Source: Prorocentrum cordatum | Taxonomy: Eukaryota > Sar > Dinophyceae > Prorocentrales > Prorocentraceae | Length of the DNA: 64,000 bases | Assembly (NCBI GenBank): GCA_963575745.1 | Contig: CAUYUJ010017813.1 | Coordinates: forward strand, 1-64,000 | Reading direction: 5' to 3' | Shown here: positions 10,185-20,620 of the stretch, in pieces | Layout: each line of letters opens with the position of its first letter | How positions within the stretch are numbered: the first letter of the stretch is position 1 | The notes under the pieces: generated by a model | The model's database searches: none | Seen by the model: the letters and a program-made list of their open reading frames with translations, nothing else | What the model was told of the DNA's origin: nothing | Position numbers and translations under genes: made by a program

Positions 10185-10301
10185 CCGCGCGGGTTTCCTG
10201 GATCAGCGCTGGACCCCCATCCCTGGCACGCGGAGCGCGCCAGGGGCGGCGCCGAAGGCACCACCAGGGGGCTCCAGCGTCGACGCGGGAAATCCGCGCG
10301 G
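10185..10301. mobile_element. 117-bp element with 28-bp inverted ends, copy 1
   Basis: The left arm (10185-10212, starts CCGCGCGG, ends GCGCTGG) and right arm (10274-10301) are imperfect reverse complements. The interior contains CCAGGGGCGGCGCC. The outer flank (CCACAAGTTTAT) is shared with the copy at 44752-44869, which lies in the opposite orientation. Confidence 0.6.
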
Positions 10302-10426
10302 AGCTCCACAAGTTTATCTTTACGCAAGTTCCTCTTCCTCGGTGCAAAGAAGCCTCCCGCCTTCGAAGAAGCTCGGGCATTGCTTAGGGGGGGAGGGGGG
10401 GGCGATAGATCGGGGAGGGGAGAAAC

Positions 10427-10499
10427 GTGCACCTCTTGTGCCCCAAAGGGGCCCCGAAGGGACCCCCCCTGGGGCCCAAAATGAACATAAACGGTGCAC
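10427..10499. repeat. Short palindromic repeat bounded by GTGCACC / GGTGCAC, copy 1
   Basis: GTGCACC at the left, two internal GGGGCCC-like blocks, and GGTGCAC at the right. The same design recurs at 34635-34700, also next to runs of C and ATTGATCGCCCCCC-like sequence. Confidence 0.5.
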
Positions 10500-10559
10500 G
10501 TGTTCGCTTCCCCCCCCCCCCCCACCACACACACTCATCGCCCCCCATCAATGGGGAAA

Positions 10560-10665
10560 CCAAATGGTGCCGATACTGCTACTCCCGGGACCTCTCCCAG
10601 GGTTGATTCTAACCAGGATTTCGAAGCGAATCCAGCGGTGGGGGCCTTTCCGAGGCACGCTTCCT
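10560..10665 (-). repeat. Dispersed repeat, copy of 45653-45760
   Basis: The segment around GGTGCCGATACTGCTACTCC and GGCGAATCCAG-like sequence matches the reverse complement of 45653-45760 with scattered differences. Confidence 0.5.
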
Positions 10666-10959
10666 GGCCTGCAGGGCGCCGCCCCCCGCAGTCGCCACCA
10701 ATCCTGCGCGCCGCCGAGATGGCTTGGATGCTCCCGCCCTCCGTGGGAGCCGTGAGGAGAGACAACGTCGGTCTTCTCGGGGAGCGTGGCACCTGACGCC
10801 CGCTTACGGCGATAAGGAGGTTGGCTCAGGATAGCAAAACCAAAAGATACCAACAGATACTGGTGGCATCTGCGGGTTAATCAGAAAGATAACAATGCCG
10901 TTGCTCCCCAGACCTCTTCAATGGTACGTTCTGCCCAGAATGTCGGGGCGAGTCCAGGA

Positions 10960-11380
10960 TGCCCAAACAGGCGGCGAAGTCGAGGAAGTGGTAGCGGTAG
11001 TGGTACCTCTTCATCCTCTGACTCCAAAGCCGTTGGGGGCGCGTTTCGGCATCGTGCCCGGGGTGGGGTGAGGTGCGGTGGTGGCTGGCTGCGTGAGGTT
11101 CGGTGGTGGCCTGGCTCGGGTCCCGCCATGGTCGAGGCACTCCCGTGCGGAGGCTGCTGTAGCGGTATCGGTACATTGTCCTCCTCTGACTCCGAAGACG
11201 TTGGGGGCGCACGTAGGTGTCGCGCTCAGGCGGGGAACTGCGATGGTGGCTGGCTGTGTGAAGTGCGGTGGTGGCTTGGATCGGGTCCCGCCCGGGTCGA
11301 GGCACTCCCGTGCGGAGGCTGCTGTAGCGGGCTCCGAAGCTGTTGGGAGCGCGTTTCGGCATCGCTCCCAGGGGGGGGCA
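10960..11380 (+). repeat. Tandem repeat, period ~140-170 bp, about three copies
   Basis: CTGACTCCGAAG..GTTGGGGGCG recurs at about 11032, 11201 and 11342. The intervening GCGGAGGCTGCTGTAGCGG and CGAGGCACTCCCGTGCGGAG blocks repeat too. Confidence 0.7.
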
Positions 11381-11399
11381 AGTGCGGTGGTGACCCTCC

Positions 11400-11515
11400 T
11401 CCCCTCCCCATCTCCCCCCCTCCCCCCCTCCCTCCCCGCCTTCCTCCCCACGTCCACCCCCACTTCCTCCCCCCTCCTCCCCACTTCCTCCCCCCCTCCC
11501 TCTCTCCTGCAAGTT
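11400..11515 (+). repeat. C/T-rich low-complexity tract
   Basis: CCTCCCC-type pyrimidine tract with no coding signal. Confidence 0.85.
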
Positions 11516-11621
11516 TCTATGCTTGGCCAAGGAATCCAGAAGGAGCAAAAAGAGCCACCACCACCATAACTCAACAGAACTGTTCCCGAGGGCCTGGTGG
11601 TTCCCTTGCTTTCGTTTTAAA

Positions 11622-11699
11622 TTATCATCATCATTATTATTATCATTATTATTACTATTATTATTATTATTATCATTATTATTATTATCATTATTATTA

Positions 11700-11762
<63 letters not shown>

Positions 11763-11826
11763 GCATTATTATTATTATAATTATTATTATTAGTATTATT
11801 ATTAGTATTACTATTACTATTATTAT
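11622..11826 (+). repeat. (ATT)n microsatellite
   Basis: About 200 bases of ATT with occasional ATC/AGT variants. This is the most AT-rich island in an otherwise GC-rich window. Confidence 0.95.
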
Positions 11827-12603
11827 GGTTTGTTTTAACCTTTGGGAAGCTGTTTCGGCGTTGCGCCCATGGCGGAGAAATGCGGCCGGGCTTTTCAGAA
11901 CCCCTCAGGCCTTCTGAAAAACTGTCCCTGTGTTTGGAGAAAACTCCGAAACCCTGTCAGAATATCAGAGGATTTCCGGGCCTTCTGAAAAGGCCCGCCC
12001 CCTCTGGGCTTGCCGCCGAATGCTGGCCCTCGCGAAGCAAACTCGCGCGATAGACCTCGAGTGACGGCTTCGTCGATATCAGCAGGCTCCTGGCGTCGCG
12101 TCTTTTGGGGAACCGGCTGGCCAGCCTAGAGAGCGACCGCACTCTTCCAAAGAGAATGAAATGATGGGGCCCAGTGGCGTGTGCCCCAAAGAGCACTCGG
12201 TCAGGAAACGGTGTGAGCCCGTGGGCCCCTCGTGGTTCTGGGGCTTCCGCTGGACAGCAATTTCTAAGCTTGTACGAGCCTGGCATTTGACTTGAGCCGC
12301 AACTTCAGCGAAGGCTCTAGCTCCACCCGCCCGCATGATCGTAGCTGTCCGCGAACTTGAACATCGCCTTCGGCATAGGCTTCGCCTGAACCCGAAACCT
12401 CCCCAACCACAACAAACCTCCCGAATCAGACGGGCTACTTCGCACAAGCTCGTTCCCCGAGCCTCTCCCCGGGTCCACCGATGCAATTTCTCGCCCAAGG
12501 TCCGTCCGGTTTCGAAAGTCCCGGGGCCCAGCAACGGCCCCTGGAGACCGAAACCGATCAACAACAGAAACTGTTCAAACGCAAATCTCTGGAAAGGCGG
12601 CCA
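11827..12603. other. No gene; one spaced inverted repeat
   Basis: CGGGCTTTTCAGAA (11887-11900) is mirrored by TTCTGAAAAGGCCCG (11983-11997), and AGGCCTTCTGAAAA at 11917-11930 is a further partial copy. The rest (12000-12603) shows no repeat or convincing coding signal. Confidence 0.45.
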
Positions 12604-12750
12604 GAACTGCCGCGGGCATCTACCTCGATCGAGAAAAAGAGAAACAATATAGGACGAGGAGGAAGAAGAGGAGGAAGAGGAAAGAAGGCGAAGAAACCTG
12701 TCGCGTCAAATGCCGAAACCATTCGAACGCCCTTGCGTGCGTGCTGCGGG
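12604..12750 (+). repeat. Dispersed repeat leader, copy 1 (near-identical to 48720-48869)
   Basis: Begins GAACTGCCGCGGGCATCTAC, contains an A-rich then GGA-rich tract, and ends with CATTCGAACGCCC..GCGTGCTG. The copy at 48720-48869 is in the same orientation and almost identical, differing mainly in GGA tract length. It leads straight into the ~395-bp body that follows. Confidence 0.8.
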
Positions 12751-13200
12751 GGGGAGGGAACGCGTTTTGCGTCAAATAATACCATGCGGCCACTCTCGCG
12801 CGTCGGCCGCGCGCGCGTCGAACTCTTTCCAAAACCTTCCTCGCCGACGCGAGGACGCCGTCATCGTCGCCGGCGCCATCAGCATCCGCCCCATCACTGG
12901 CCGCACCGTCGTCGCTGTCAGCATAATCATCAACATCGCTAGTATTATCATCGCGTCTACCGTTGTCGACGTTGTCATGATACTGCGCCCGCTCAAGTCG
13001 ACGATTCGCACTGAAGTGCCCGCTGAAATGTGCCGCGCGGTCAGCGTCACCGCGTTCGCGTCGGCCACGCCAATCTAGCTGGCCGCTGCGCGCGCGAGTA
13101 CGCGCGGGCTAGCGCGGCCGCAGAGACGCAACAGCCAACACCAAACACTCATCGCAATCACCTCCGCATGGCTTTTGCGAACCCAATTGCTGGTGTGTGT
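12751..13200 (+). repeat. Composite family body, copy A (~395 bp)
   Basis: Starts GCGGCCACTCTCGCGCGTCGG, includes GACGCGAGGACGCCGTCATC, and ends near CGCGGCCGCAGAGACGCAAC. It matches copy B (17155-17560, same strand) and copy C (18178-18605, opposite strand). Open frames survive in it, for example RREDAVIVAG and, towards the end, GQRHRVRVGHANLAG, which reappears in copy C as GQRHCGRVGRASLAG. It may be a decayed coding sequence; no function is recognised. Confidence 0.7.
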
Positions 13201-13424
13201 GGGATGATTGCGCGAGTAATGGAGTCGACAGCTTCAAGACCGGCAGGGTAAATTCTCCTTGCTATAAAAAGAATCAACTCTCCCCCCCTCGGCTTTATCG
13301 GTACACTTTTTTTGTGTTGTAATGTAAATGAAGTTCTGTCCCATCGTCCATCCTAAATATGAACTCAGACCATCCCAACCGAGCCCGAATCGCCCCCCCC
13401 GTCACCCTCTGAAAAATTATGCTA
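13201..13424. other. Spacer without recognised feature
   Basis: Moderately AT-richer sequence between the composite family and the 77-bp array. Nothing identified. Confidence 0.4.
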
Positions 13425-14750
13425 AAGGAGTTCCCCACATAAAGAGATTAACGGTTTCGTGGGACCCATTTTCTTGATGCCCTCCTCGCTTTGGCGGGGC
13501 CCCGCTGGAAGGGGGGAGGGCTACGAAACCTGGCGAAGAGTAATGCTTTCCGCGACCCTCCTCGTTCAAGCGCGGCCTCTCTGGAGGAGTGGAGGGGGGA
13601 CACGAAACCGTGTAAACAGCATGTTTTCCGATACCCTCCAGGAAGAGGAGGAGGAGGAGGAGGAGGAGGAGGAGGAGAGGAGGAGGAGGAGGAGGAGGAT
13701 AAGATGGATGATGGTTTTCGGATACCCTCCTCGCTCAGGCGGGGCTTCCCTGGAGGTGTGGGAGGGGCACGAAACCATGTAAATAGTATGGTTTTGCCTC
13801 CCTGGAGGGGTGGGAGGGGCACGAAACCATGTAAATAGTATGGTTTTCGGATACCCTCCTCGCTCAGGCGGGGCCTCCCTGGAGAGGTGGGAGGGGCACG
13901 AAACCATGTAAATAGTATGGTTTTCGGATACCCTCCTCGCTCAGGCGGGGCCTCCCTGGAGGGTGGGAGGGGCACGAAACCATGTAAATAGTATGGTTTT
14001 CGGATACCCTCCTCGCTCAGGCGGGGCCTCCCTGGAGGGGTGGGAGGGGCACGAAACCATGTAAATAGTATGGTTTTCCGATACCCTCCTCGCTCAGGCG
14101 GGGCCTCCCTGGAGGGGTGGGAGGGGCACGAAACCATGTAAATAGTATGGTATTCCGATACCCTCCTCGCTCAGGCGGGGCCTCCCTGGAGGGGTGGGAG
14201 GGGCACGAAACCATGTAAATAGTATGGTATTCCGATACCCTCCTCGCTCAGGCGGGGCCTCCCTGGAGGGGTGGGAGGGGCACGATGTAAATAGTATGGG
14301 GCACCTCCCTCTGGCGGGGCAGAGGTGGGAGGGGCACGAAACCATGTAAATAGTATGGTTTTCCGATACCCTCCTCGCTCAGGCGGGGCCTCCCTGGAGG
14401 GGTGGGAGGGGCACGAAACCATGTAAATAGTATGGTATTCCGATACCCTCCTCGCTCAGGCGGGGCCTCCCTGGAGGGGTGGGAGGGGCACGAAACCATG
14501 TAAATAGTATGGTTTTCCGATACCCTCCTCGCTCAGGCGGGGCCTCCCTGGAGGGTGGGAGGGGCACGAAACCATGTAAATAGTATGGTTTCCGATACCC
14601 TCCTCGCTCAGGCGGGGCCTCCCTGGAGGGGTGGGAGGGGCACGAAACCATGTAAATAGTATGGTATTCCGATACCCTCCTCGCTCAGGCGGGGCCTCCC
14701 TGGAGGGGTGGGAGGGGCACGAAACCATGTAAGTAGTATGGTTTTCGGTA
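13425..14750 (+). repeat. 77-bp minisatellite array, about 14 units
   Basis: Each unit contains ACCATGTAAATAGTATGGT, then CCGATACCCTCCTCGCTCAG, GCGGGGCCTCCCTGGAGGGG and TGGGAGGGGCACGA. Period is 77 bp with 75/76-bp variants, a few truncated units and a GGA insertion at 13640-13698. The first ~200 bp are diverged units. The left edge (TTCCCCACATAAAGA..AACGGTTTCGTGGGACCC) is shared, inverted, with 58757-58795. Open frames across the array reflect the repeat, not a gene. Confidence 0.95.
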
Positions 14751-14990
14751 TGGAGTGGTATGGAATGGTATGGTAGGTATGGTATGGTACGGTATGGTAT
14801 GATATGGTATGGTATGGTACTGGAGGTATGGTATGGTATGGTACGGTGTGGCATTGGTGTGCTATGGTATGGTATGCTATGGTACGCCATGGTATGGTAT
14901 GGTACGGTATGGTACGTATGGTGTGGTATGGTATGGTATGGTATGGTATGGTATGGTATGTATGTGTAGGAACTATGGTATGGTATGGTG
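14751..14990 (+). repeat. (GGTAT)n microsatellite
   Basis: Pentanucleotide GGTAT with GGTAC/GGTGT variants, contiguous with the last 77-bp unit, whose end (TATGGTTTTCGGTATGG) already contains the motif. Confidence 0.95.
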
Positions 14991-15435
14991 TGTGTGGTAG
15001 GAATAATATTGTGCTGTATGGAAGATGGAGCGGGAGGTGGGTGGGAAGGAGAGGGTGTTCTGGGAAAACAAGAACCCCACTCAGGATGTGGGGAAAAACG
15101 CTATGATTCGCGTATCAATAATCAGAAGTTTTCAAGAATCCCTTGCAACATATGGTGACGAATTGCACGCGCGCGACGTCGCGTGCGCATGCCGAAATCC
15201 TTCACAAAGCCGGTTTCGAAAGGACTGCAACATCGAGCGCCAAAGCACATATAATTACTCACTGCGTGGAGCTCCCCATCTGTGCATCTATTCGCACGGA
15301 CCTGTCCACCGTGAGTGTCCAAGCGCAAGACTTTTCGAATATACGCGGGCTTGAGTTGTAACGGTCTGGTCATGAATCCAACTGCTAATGAATTGGAGTG
15401 TGAATGAGTCTCAGTCGTACGAGCGCGTCTCTGCA
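14991..15435. other. No gene; fragment of the 295-bp CG-rich family
   Basis: AACAAGAACCCC..GTGGGGAAAA (15066-15098) recurs at 16626-16665, and GCATGCCGAAATCCTTC (15189-15205) is a monomer-like piece. Otherwise nothing identified. Confidence 0.4.
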
Positions 15436-15985
15436 CATGAGCCTGGGGCCTCCTGGGGCCTCCTGGAACCTCCTGGGGTTGCCTGGGGCCTCCAGGAGCC
15501 TCTTGGGGCCTCCTGGGGCCTCATGGGGCTTCGAGTTTTCTCCTGAAGCTACGCGTGGCCTCCTGGAGCCTCCTGGAGCCTCCTGGGACCTCCTAGGGAG
15601 AATTCGTGCCCCTGGAGAGGCCCAATATATAGGAACAGACGTACATAAAACATTGCGAAATGGAGCCGCAGGAGAAGGGCAAACTATAGGAACACACGTA
15701 AAACACCAAGGACTCGTGCCCCAGAGGAGACCCAATCTCTAGGGGCATATGTACAACACATGGGATTGGACCCACTCCTGTTGCCCTCTGAGGCCTCATG
15801 CTCCTGGGGCCTCTCGGGGCCTTCTGTAGCTTCCTGAGGCCTCCTGGAGCTTCCTGGGGCCCGCTGGGGTTTCTTGGGACATCCTGTGGCCTCTTGAGTC
15901 TTCCTATGGTCTCATGAAGGGACCTCATGTGGCCTCCTGGGGCCTCCTGGAGCCTCCTGTGGCATCCTGGGGAGAATATGTGCCC
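15436..15985 (+). repeat. CCTGGRGCCT minisatellite in two blocks with a repeated spacer
   Basis: Blocks at 15440-15600 and 15775-15975 consist of 10-bp CCTGGGGCCT/CCTGGAGCCT units. Between them a ~55-bp unit (CCCAATATATAGGAACA..CGTACATAAAACA) occurs about three times with variation. Confidence 0.85.
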
Positions 15986-15989
15986 ACGG

Positions 15990-16370
15990 GTTTGGCCACC
16001 AAAACAGGCAAACCGATCAAGACATCCTCAAAGTCTGGCCCTCTCTGGGGGGCGAACATGCGCGCCTCGCTCGAGACATCCTCAGAATTTGGTCCGAAAA
16101 CGAAGGATGTTCGCTACCAAAACAGGCAAACCGTCTAAGACATCCCCGCAATCTTGGCGCGAACGGAGGCCGTGAGATACCCCTGGCGGCCCCCCCTTAG
16201 GAGGCGCCTCGCACAATACATCCTCAAATCTGCTCCGGCAGCGCAGGATGTTCGCGACCAAAACAGGCGAACCGCCTGAGACATCCCCGCAATCTGGGCG
16301 CGAACGGAGGCCGTGAGATACCCCCTGGCGCCCCCCCTGGGAGTGCTAAATCCAGCAAGCCGCTCGAGAC
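15990..16370 (+). repeat. Tandem repeat of ~120-140 bp, about 2.5 copies
   Basis: ACCAAAACAGGC starts near 15998, 16118 and 16257; GAACGGAGGCCGTGAGATAC repeats in the last two units. Confidence 0.8.
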
Positions 16371-16374
16371 ATCC

Positions 16375-16560
16375 TCATCATCTGCTCATCATCGTCATCC
16401 TTATCATCACCATCATCATCATCATACTCACCATCATCATGGCATCATACTCACCATCATCATCACCATCATCATACTCACCATCATCATACTCACCATC
16501 ATCATCACCATCATCATACTCACCATTATCATAACATGGTCATCATCATGGCACTCACCA
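16375..16560 (+). repeat. (CAT)n microsatellite with CACCATCAT variants
   Basis: CATCATCATACTCACCATCAT-type units, purely low complexity. Confidence 0.95.
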
Positions 16561-16599
16561 TCATCGTCTAGTGCAGCGAGGGATGAGGGAGGGCAAGGG

Positions 16600-17154
16600 T
16601 GATGATGAGAAGTCCGGCGCGGTCAGAGAATAACAAGAACCCCATCCTGTGGATACGGGGAAAAGCACATGATTTCGCAACGCTGATTTTTGTTTTTATA
16701 TAAAAGCGTGCGCGTGCAGCCTTGCGATTTTATATCTATAACTTGTTTTTGTTCACAGATACCGAACATGCTGCCAAACGGGTTTCGCGCGCATGCCAAC
16801 ATCGTTCGAACACCCTTGCGCGCGTGCCTTCGCGAGAATCCTTCGCACCAGAAGTGAAGGAACAACGCGCGCGCGTCGTCGCGAACGCATGCCGCAATGC
16901 AAATAAAAAGCAACCACCCGGTCTCGTAACGATTTCAAAATCGAATGTCCACAACACATACAAAAACGCATGGCTTCGCAACGTCAATTTTCAACAGAAG
17001 CTTGCGCGCCCGCTCGCGCGAATCCTTAAGAAAACCATAGGACTCTCAACATCACAGAATTCTGCCAAACGGGCCTCTGGCGCCGCATGCCGACATCATT
17101 CGCGCGCCTTTGCGCGCGTGCTGGTGGGAGGCACGATCCATGTCAAATAATGCC
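16600..17154 (+). repeat. CG-rich ~295-bp monomers, forward arm
   Basis: Two monomers: CTGCCAAACGGG..GCATGCC at 16770 and 17060 (about 290 bp apart), each followed by TTCG..CCTTTGCGCGCGTGC. They run straight into body B, mirroring the inverted arrangement of body C plus monomers at 18178-19530. Confidence 0.7.
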
Positions 17155-17560
17155 CTTCGGGCCACTCTCGCGCGTCGGCCGCACGCGCATGTCGAACTCT
17201 TTCCAGAATCTTCATCGCCGACGCGAGGACGCTGTCATCGTCGCGGGCGTGATCAGCATCGGCGCCCGCTCTGACCGCGCCTTCGTCGGTGCGAACATCG
17301 TCGCCAATATCGCCACGACCATCATCGCGTTTGCCGCTGCCGGCGTTGCCATGATACCGCGCCCGCCCAAGTCGCGGACTCGCAGTGATGTGCCCGCTGT
17401 GATGCTCCGAACGGTCAGCGCCAACGCGGCCGCGTCGGCGGCGCCACTAGCTGGCCGCTACGCGCGTTAGGGTTGGCGCGGCCGCAGACATGCACCAGCC
17501 AGCGCCAAGCGTGAATCACAATCGCCGCCGCGTGGGTTTTGCAAACCAAGTTGCGGGTGG
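17155..17560 (+). repeat. Composite family body, copy B
   Basis: Matches copy A along its whole length (GGGCCACTCTCGCGCGTCGG, GACGCGAGGACGCTGTCATC, CGCGGCCGCAGACATGCACC) with many substitutions but an open frame (RREDAVIVAGVISI against RREDAVIVAGAISI in A). Confidence 0.75.
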
Positions 17561-18177
17561 GTGGATAGGGCATTGGCAAGAGCATGGGATGTGCCAAATC
17601 GTTTGTTGAAACCAATTTCACCGCATAGATCCTACCGCGTAGATTGCATCACATAGGTACATTGCACCACATAGGTTGCACCGCATAAACTGCATCAACC
17701 TACTGTCTTGGGGTCAGCGCTTGCCAACGCATTGAACAATCCGGGTGCAAGATCAACTCTCGCGGGGAAAATACGCTCGGACAGCCCGATGCGAACGACA
17801 TCGGCCGTCCCTGACTGATTTCGGCATGCGCGCGCGACGGCGCGCGCGCGCGTAGTGTGGGGGGGAATGGCGACGAGGGGCTTGGACGGGACGGTGCAAC
17901 ATCATATTTAGAATGGACCACATGCAAGTCGCGGCATCTAGGGGAGGCTGGCAAGCGCGGGGCGGGGAAGGGGCGGGGGGGGGTGCGATCCCAAGTTCTG
18001 TGTCAGGAAGGTTCTGGGAAGGAGAACCTACGTTGAGCGATGCGGGGTGTGGAATAGATGGTGACAAACCTACGCGGTGCAATTGGCTCGTGCGGCTCTC
18101 GGTTGTCAACGTCAACCCCGCAGATCGCGCAGTCTTCTCGCCCGCCCGCCCGCCCGCTAGTTGTTCTTTAAAAACAT
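17561..18177. other. Spacer of the large inverted pair; TTGCACCACATAG repeats
   Basis: 17625-17700 carries four diverged copies of a TTGCACCACATAGGT unit, related to 33735-33815. 17816-17860 holds a long CGCGCG alternation from the monomer family. The rest is unassigned. Confidence 0.5.
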
Positions 18178-18605
18178 GCGGCGGCGATTGCTTGGCGTTG
18201 GCTGGTGCATCTCCGCGGCCGCGCCAGCCCGCGCATGCTCGCGCGCGCAGAGGCCGGCTAGGCTGGCGCGACCGACGCGGCCGCAGTGGCGCTGACCTTT
18301 GGGCACTTCCCAGCGGGCACTCATGTGCGAGTCGGCGCTTGCGCGGGCGCGGCATCGTGGCAACGTCGACAACGGTAGGCGCGGCGACGATGGCTGCGAC
18401 GCTGGTGGCGATGATGTCAACGAGGACGGCGCGGCCAGTGACAGCGCCGATGCTGATCGCGCCAGCGACGACGACGGCACCCTCGCGTCTGCGATGCCAC
18501 TTTTGAAAGGAATTCGACGCGCGCGGCCAACGCTCGAGCGAGGACCGCGCGGCATCATTCGACGCGGACCATGCCCCCTCAGCACGCGCGCAAAGGCGCC
18601 CGAAA
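18178..18605 (-). repeat. Composite family body, copy C (inverted)
   Basis: Reverse complement of copies A and B. On the minus strand the frame gives GQRHCGRVGRASLAGLCARE, matching the end of copy A. It is followed (on plus coordinates) by inverted monomers, so B and C form a head-to-head palindrome. Confidence 0.7.
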
Positions 18606-19530
18606 GATGTCGGCGCGCGGCGCGAAAGGCCCGCTTGGCCGGACTGTTTTATGAGCGCCGTGGAAAACCGATGGTTTCATTGGAACCCTCGCAAAAAAAA
18701 ACAAGCACATGTATTTTTGTTTGTCCGCCTTGCTAGGTGGCGTTGCAAAGCGACGTGTGTATACATGTGTTCGGGCACTCGACGCACGAAGCCACAAGTT
18801 TTCAAACGATTTCGGCACGCGCGCGACGTGGCGCCCGCGTGCGCTCTGCCCCTTCTTTTCTAATGTATTCCCGCGACAGCGCGCGCGCGAGGTCGATCGA
18901 ACGAGTTCGACATGCGCGCGCGAAAGGCCCATGTGGTAGCACAGTATGAACATGTTGAGAAACAATTTTCGTTTTTAGAGCAAAACGCATGAGCACAAAA
19001 GCAAACTTGGCGGGAACACCGCCGTTTCGAATCCATGTGTATTCCTGTGTTTTCGGCGCGCTCAATGTTGCTATCCGCGCGACGCCAGAGGCTTTGTAAG
19101 TTGTTCCGGCACGCGCGCGCGACGGCGCGCGCGTCTGCACTTCGTCTTATCGGCTGCAAGGGATTGTTGAAACAAATGAGTTTTGATAGACGAGTGCGCG
19201 CGCGCAAAAGGCGTTCTAGCGATTTCGGCATGCACTCGCGAGAGGCCCGCTTGGTAGCATGCTATGCACATGTTGAACAAAACCCAGTGATTTCCTGGAG
19301 AATTCGCAAAAGTTTGGACGCACATGTTTTGAACATGTTTTTTTCATGGTCTCGGCGCGCTCGATTGCGAAATCCTCATGGGATCTACGGTTTCTTACTG
19401 ATTTCAGCACGCGCGCGACGACGCGCGCATATGCAATGTGTTGTTCTTGTTGCAAGGTTGTTTGGGGAAACTGATGGTTTTGAATACACGGATGCGCGCG
19501 CACCATACTTTTTCCAGAAAGGGCGACGGG
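18606..19530 (-). repeat. CG-rich ~295-bp monomers, inverted arm
   Basis: Three monomers, marked by TTCGGCACGCGCGCGACG-like blocks at 18811, 19104 and 19403 (spacing 292 and 300). Each has GAGAGGCCCGCTTGGTAGCA-like and GTTTTCGGCGCGCTCGATTG-like segments. They are the reverse complement of the units at 16600-17154. Alternating CG stretches could adopt Z-DNA. Confidence 0.7.
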
Positions 19531-19694
19531 GGGAACCGATACTGGCCTGCCTGGGATGGTATGAAGTCATATATCGGATGGACAGTGGGGTGGAACCATA
19601 TGTATGTTACGATACGAAAAAGGAAACCGTTAAGCCCCGGGGTGGGGGCGGGGGGGAGTTCCGAATTTTCTGTTAGAAGTGGGAATCAACGTTC
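19531..19694. other. Spacer, nothing recognised
   Basis: Short mixed-composition sequence with a G-run near 19640-19660. Confidence 0.35.
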
Positions 19695-19830
19695 TACAAT
19701 GCAGGCGGCGACGGGGCGGCGACGAGGTGGCGACAGAGCGGCGACGGCGACAACATCGCCGCCAGACCAGTAGACAGGCCCAGACGACGGGAGGCGACGA
19801 GGCGGCGACGGATCGGCGAAGGCGACCTCC
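19695..19830 (+). repeat. GGCGACGG minisatellite, locus 1
   Basis: GGCGACGAGGYGGCGACAG and CCAGACGACGGG units, the same family as 30040-30545 (inverted) and 58890-59110. Confidence 0.75.
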
Positions 19831-20620
19831 TCAAGCCTGCCTGGGCGTGACCATGCACAAAGGCCCACAGCCATGTTTTGAGGCTTCGTTTGTCGTCTCC
19901 ACACCCGAAAACGCCAATGTGCAAGAACGGATCCTGAAATACGAGGGGAGCAGTTTGCATGGTAACGCTGCAAAAAGCAGCCAACAATAATCGAGTGGGC
20001 CTGTTCTTAAACCCGGGTGCAACACGCAAAAGTCGCCTAGCCCCCAGGAGTAACTGTTTTTCACCGGCGCATCAATATGTGACTCATACTGGATTTTGAA
20101 AGCAGCTTGTCTCGCGAACCATCCGACGCATGGCCCGAATGTAGAGAAAGAGACACCTATAATCCAGGAGAGAGCGCAGGAGCGCGTTGCAATTGAATGT
20201 GGCAGCTGCGCGAATGTGAATGCAATGAACATGTAGTGAACATGTGGGTGTGCATGGGTACAAGTAGTGTGAACGTGGTGTACAAGTAGTGTAAATGTCT
20301 GCCATTGTTGCACTCGAATCCTCTGGTGTATTCCCGAGCGCGATTTCCAATCCCATTGGCCCCACAACTTCATTGATTCCTTACCATATTAATCCCAGGC
20401 GGTTCCGCAGCATTCCCTAGGGGGTGGGCGGAATCTCGGGGAGGCGCCAGCGTGCGCAACATGCGGTCTGGGGCACAGGGAGTGCAAGTGTATTGCATGT
20501 GTAGTGCGCACGTAATGTTCACTTTGAATAGACGTGATATACATGTTGTGTAAAAATAATGTGGATGCTGTGGGAAACGTATGTACATGTTGTGCAAACG
20601 TAATGTAATTGTTCTATGTG
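19831..20620. repeat. Degenerate ACGTAATGT/GTGTACAAGTAGTGT repeats and spacer
   Basis: 20205-20310 and 20465-20615 carry diverged ACATGTTGTGCAAACGTAATG-like units. 19831-20200 shows no repeat or motif. No credible gene. Confidence 0.45.

Noticed and set aside
13266-13310. TATAAAAAG at 13262 as a promoter
   Set aside because: No supported gene follows, and dinoflagellate promoters generally lack a canonical TATA box.
13448-14890. Series of 60-230-codon minus-strand frames with repeating [19 protein letters not shown]
   Set aside because: Each is a reading of the 77-bp unit; lengths follow array indels.
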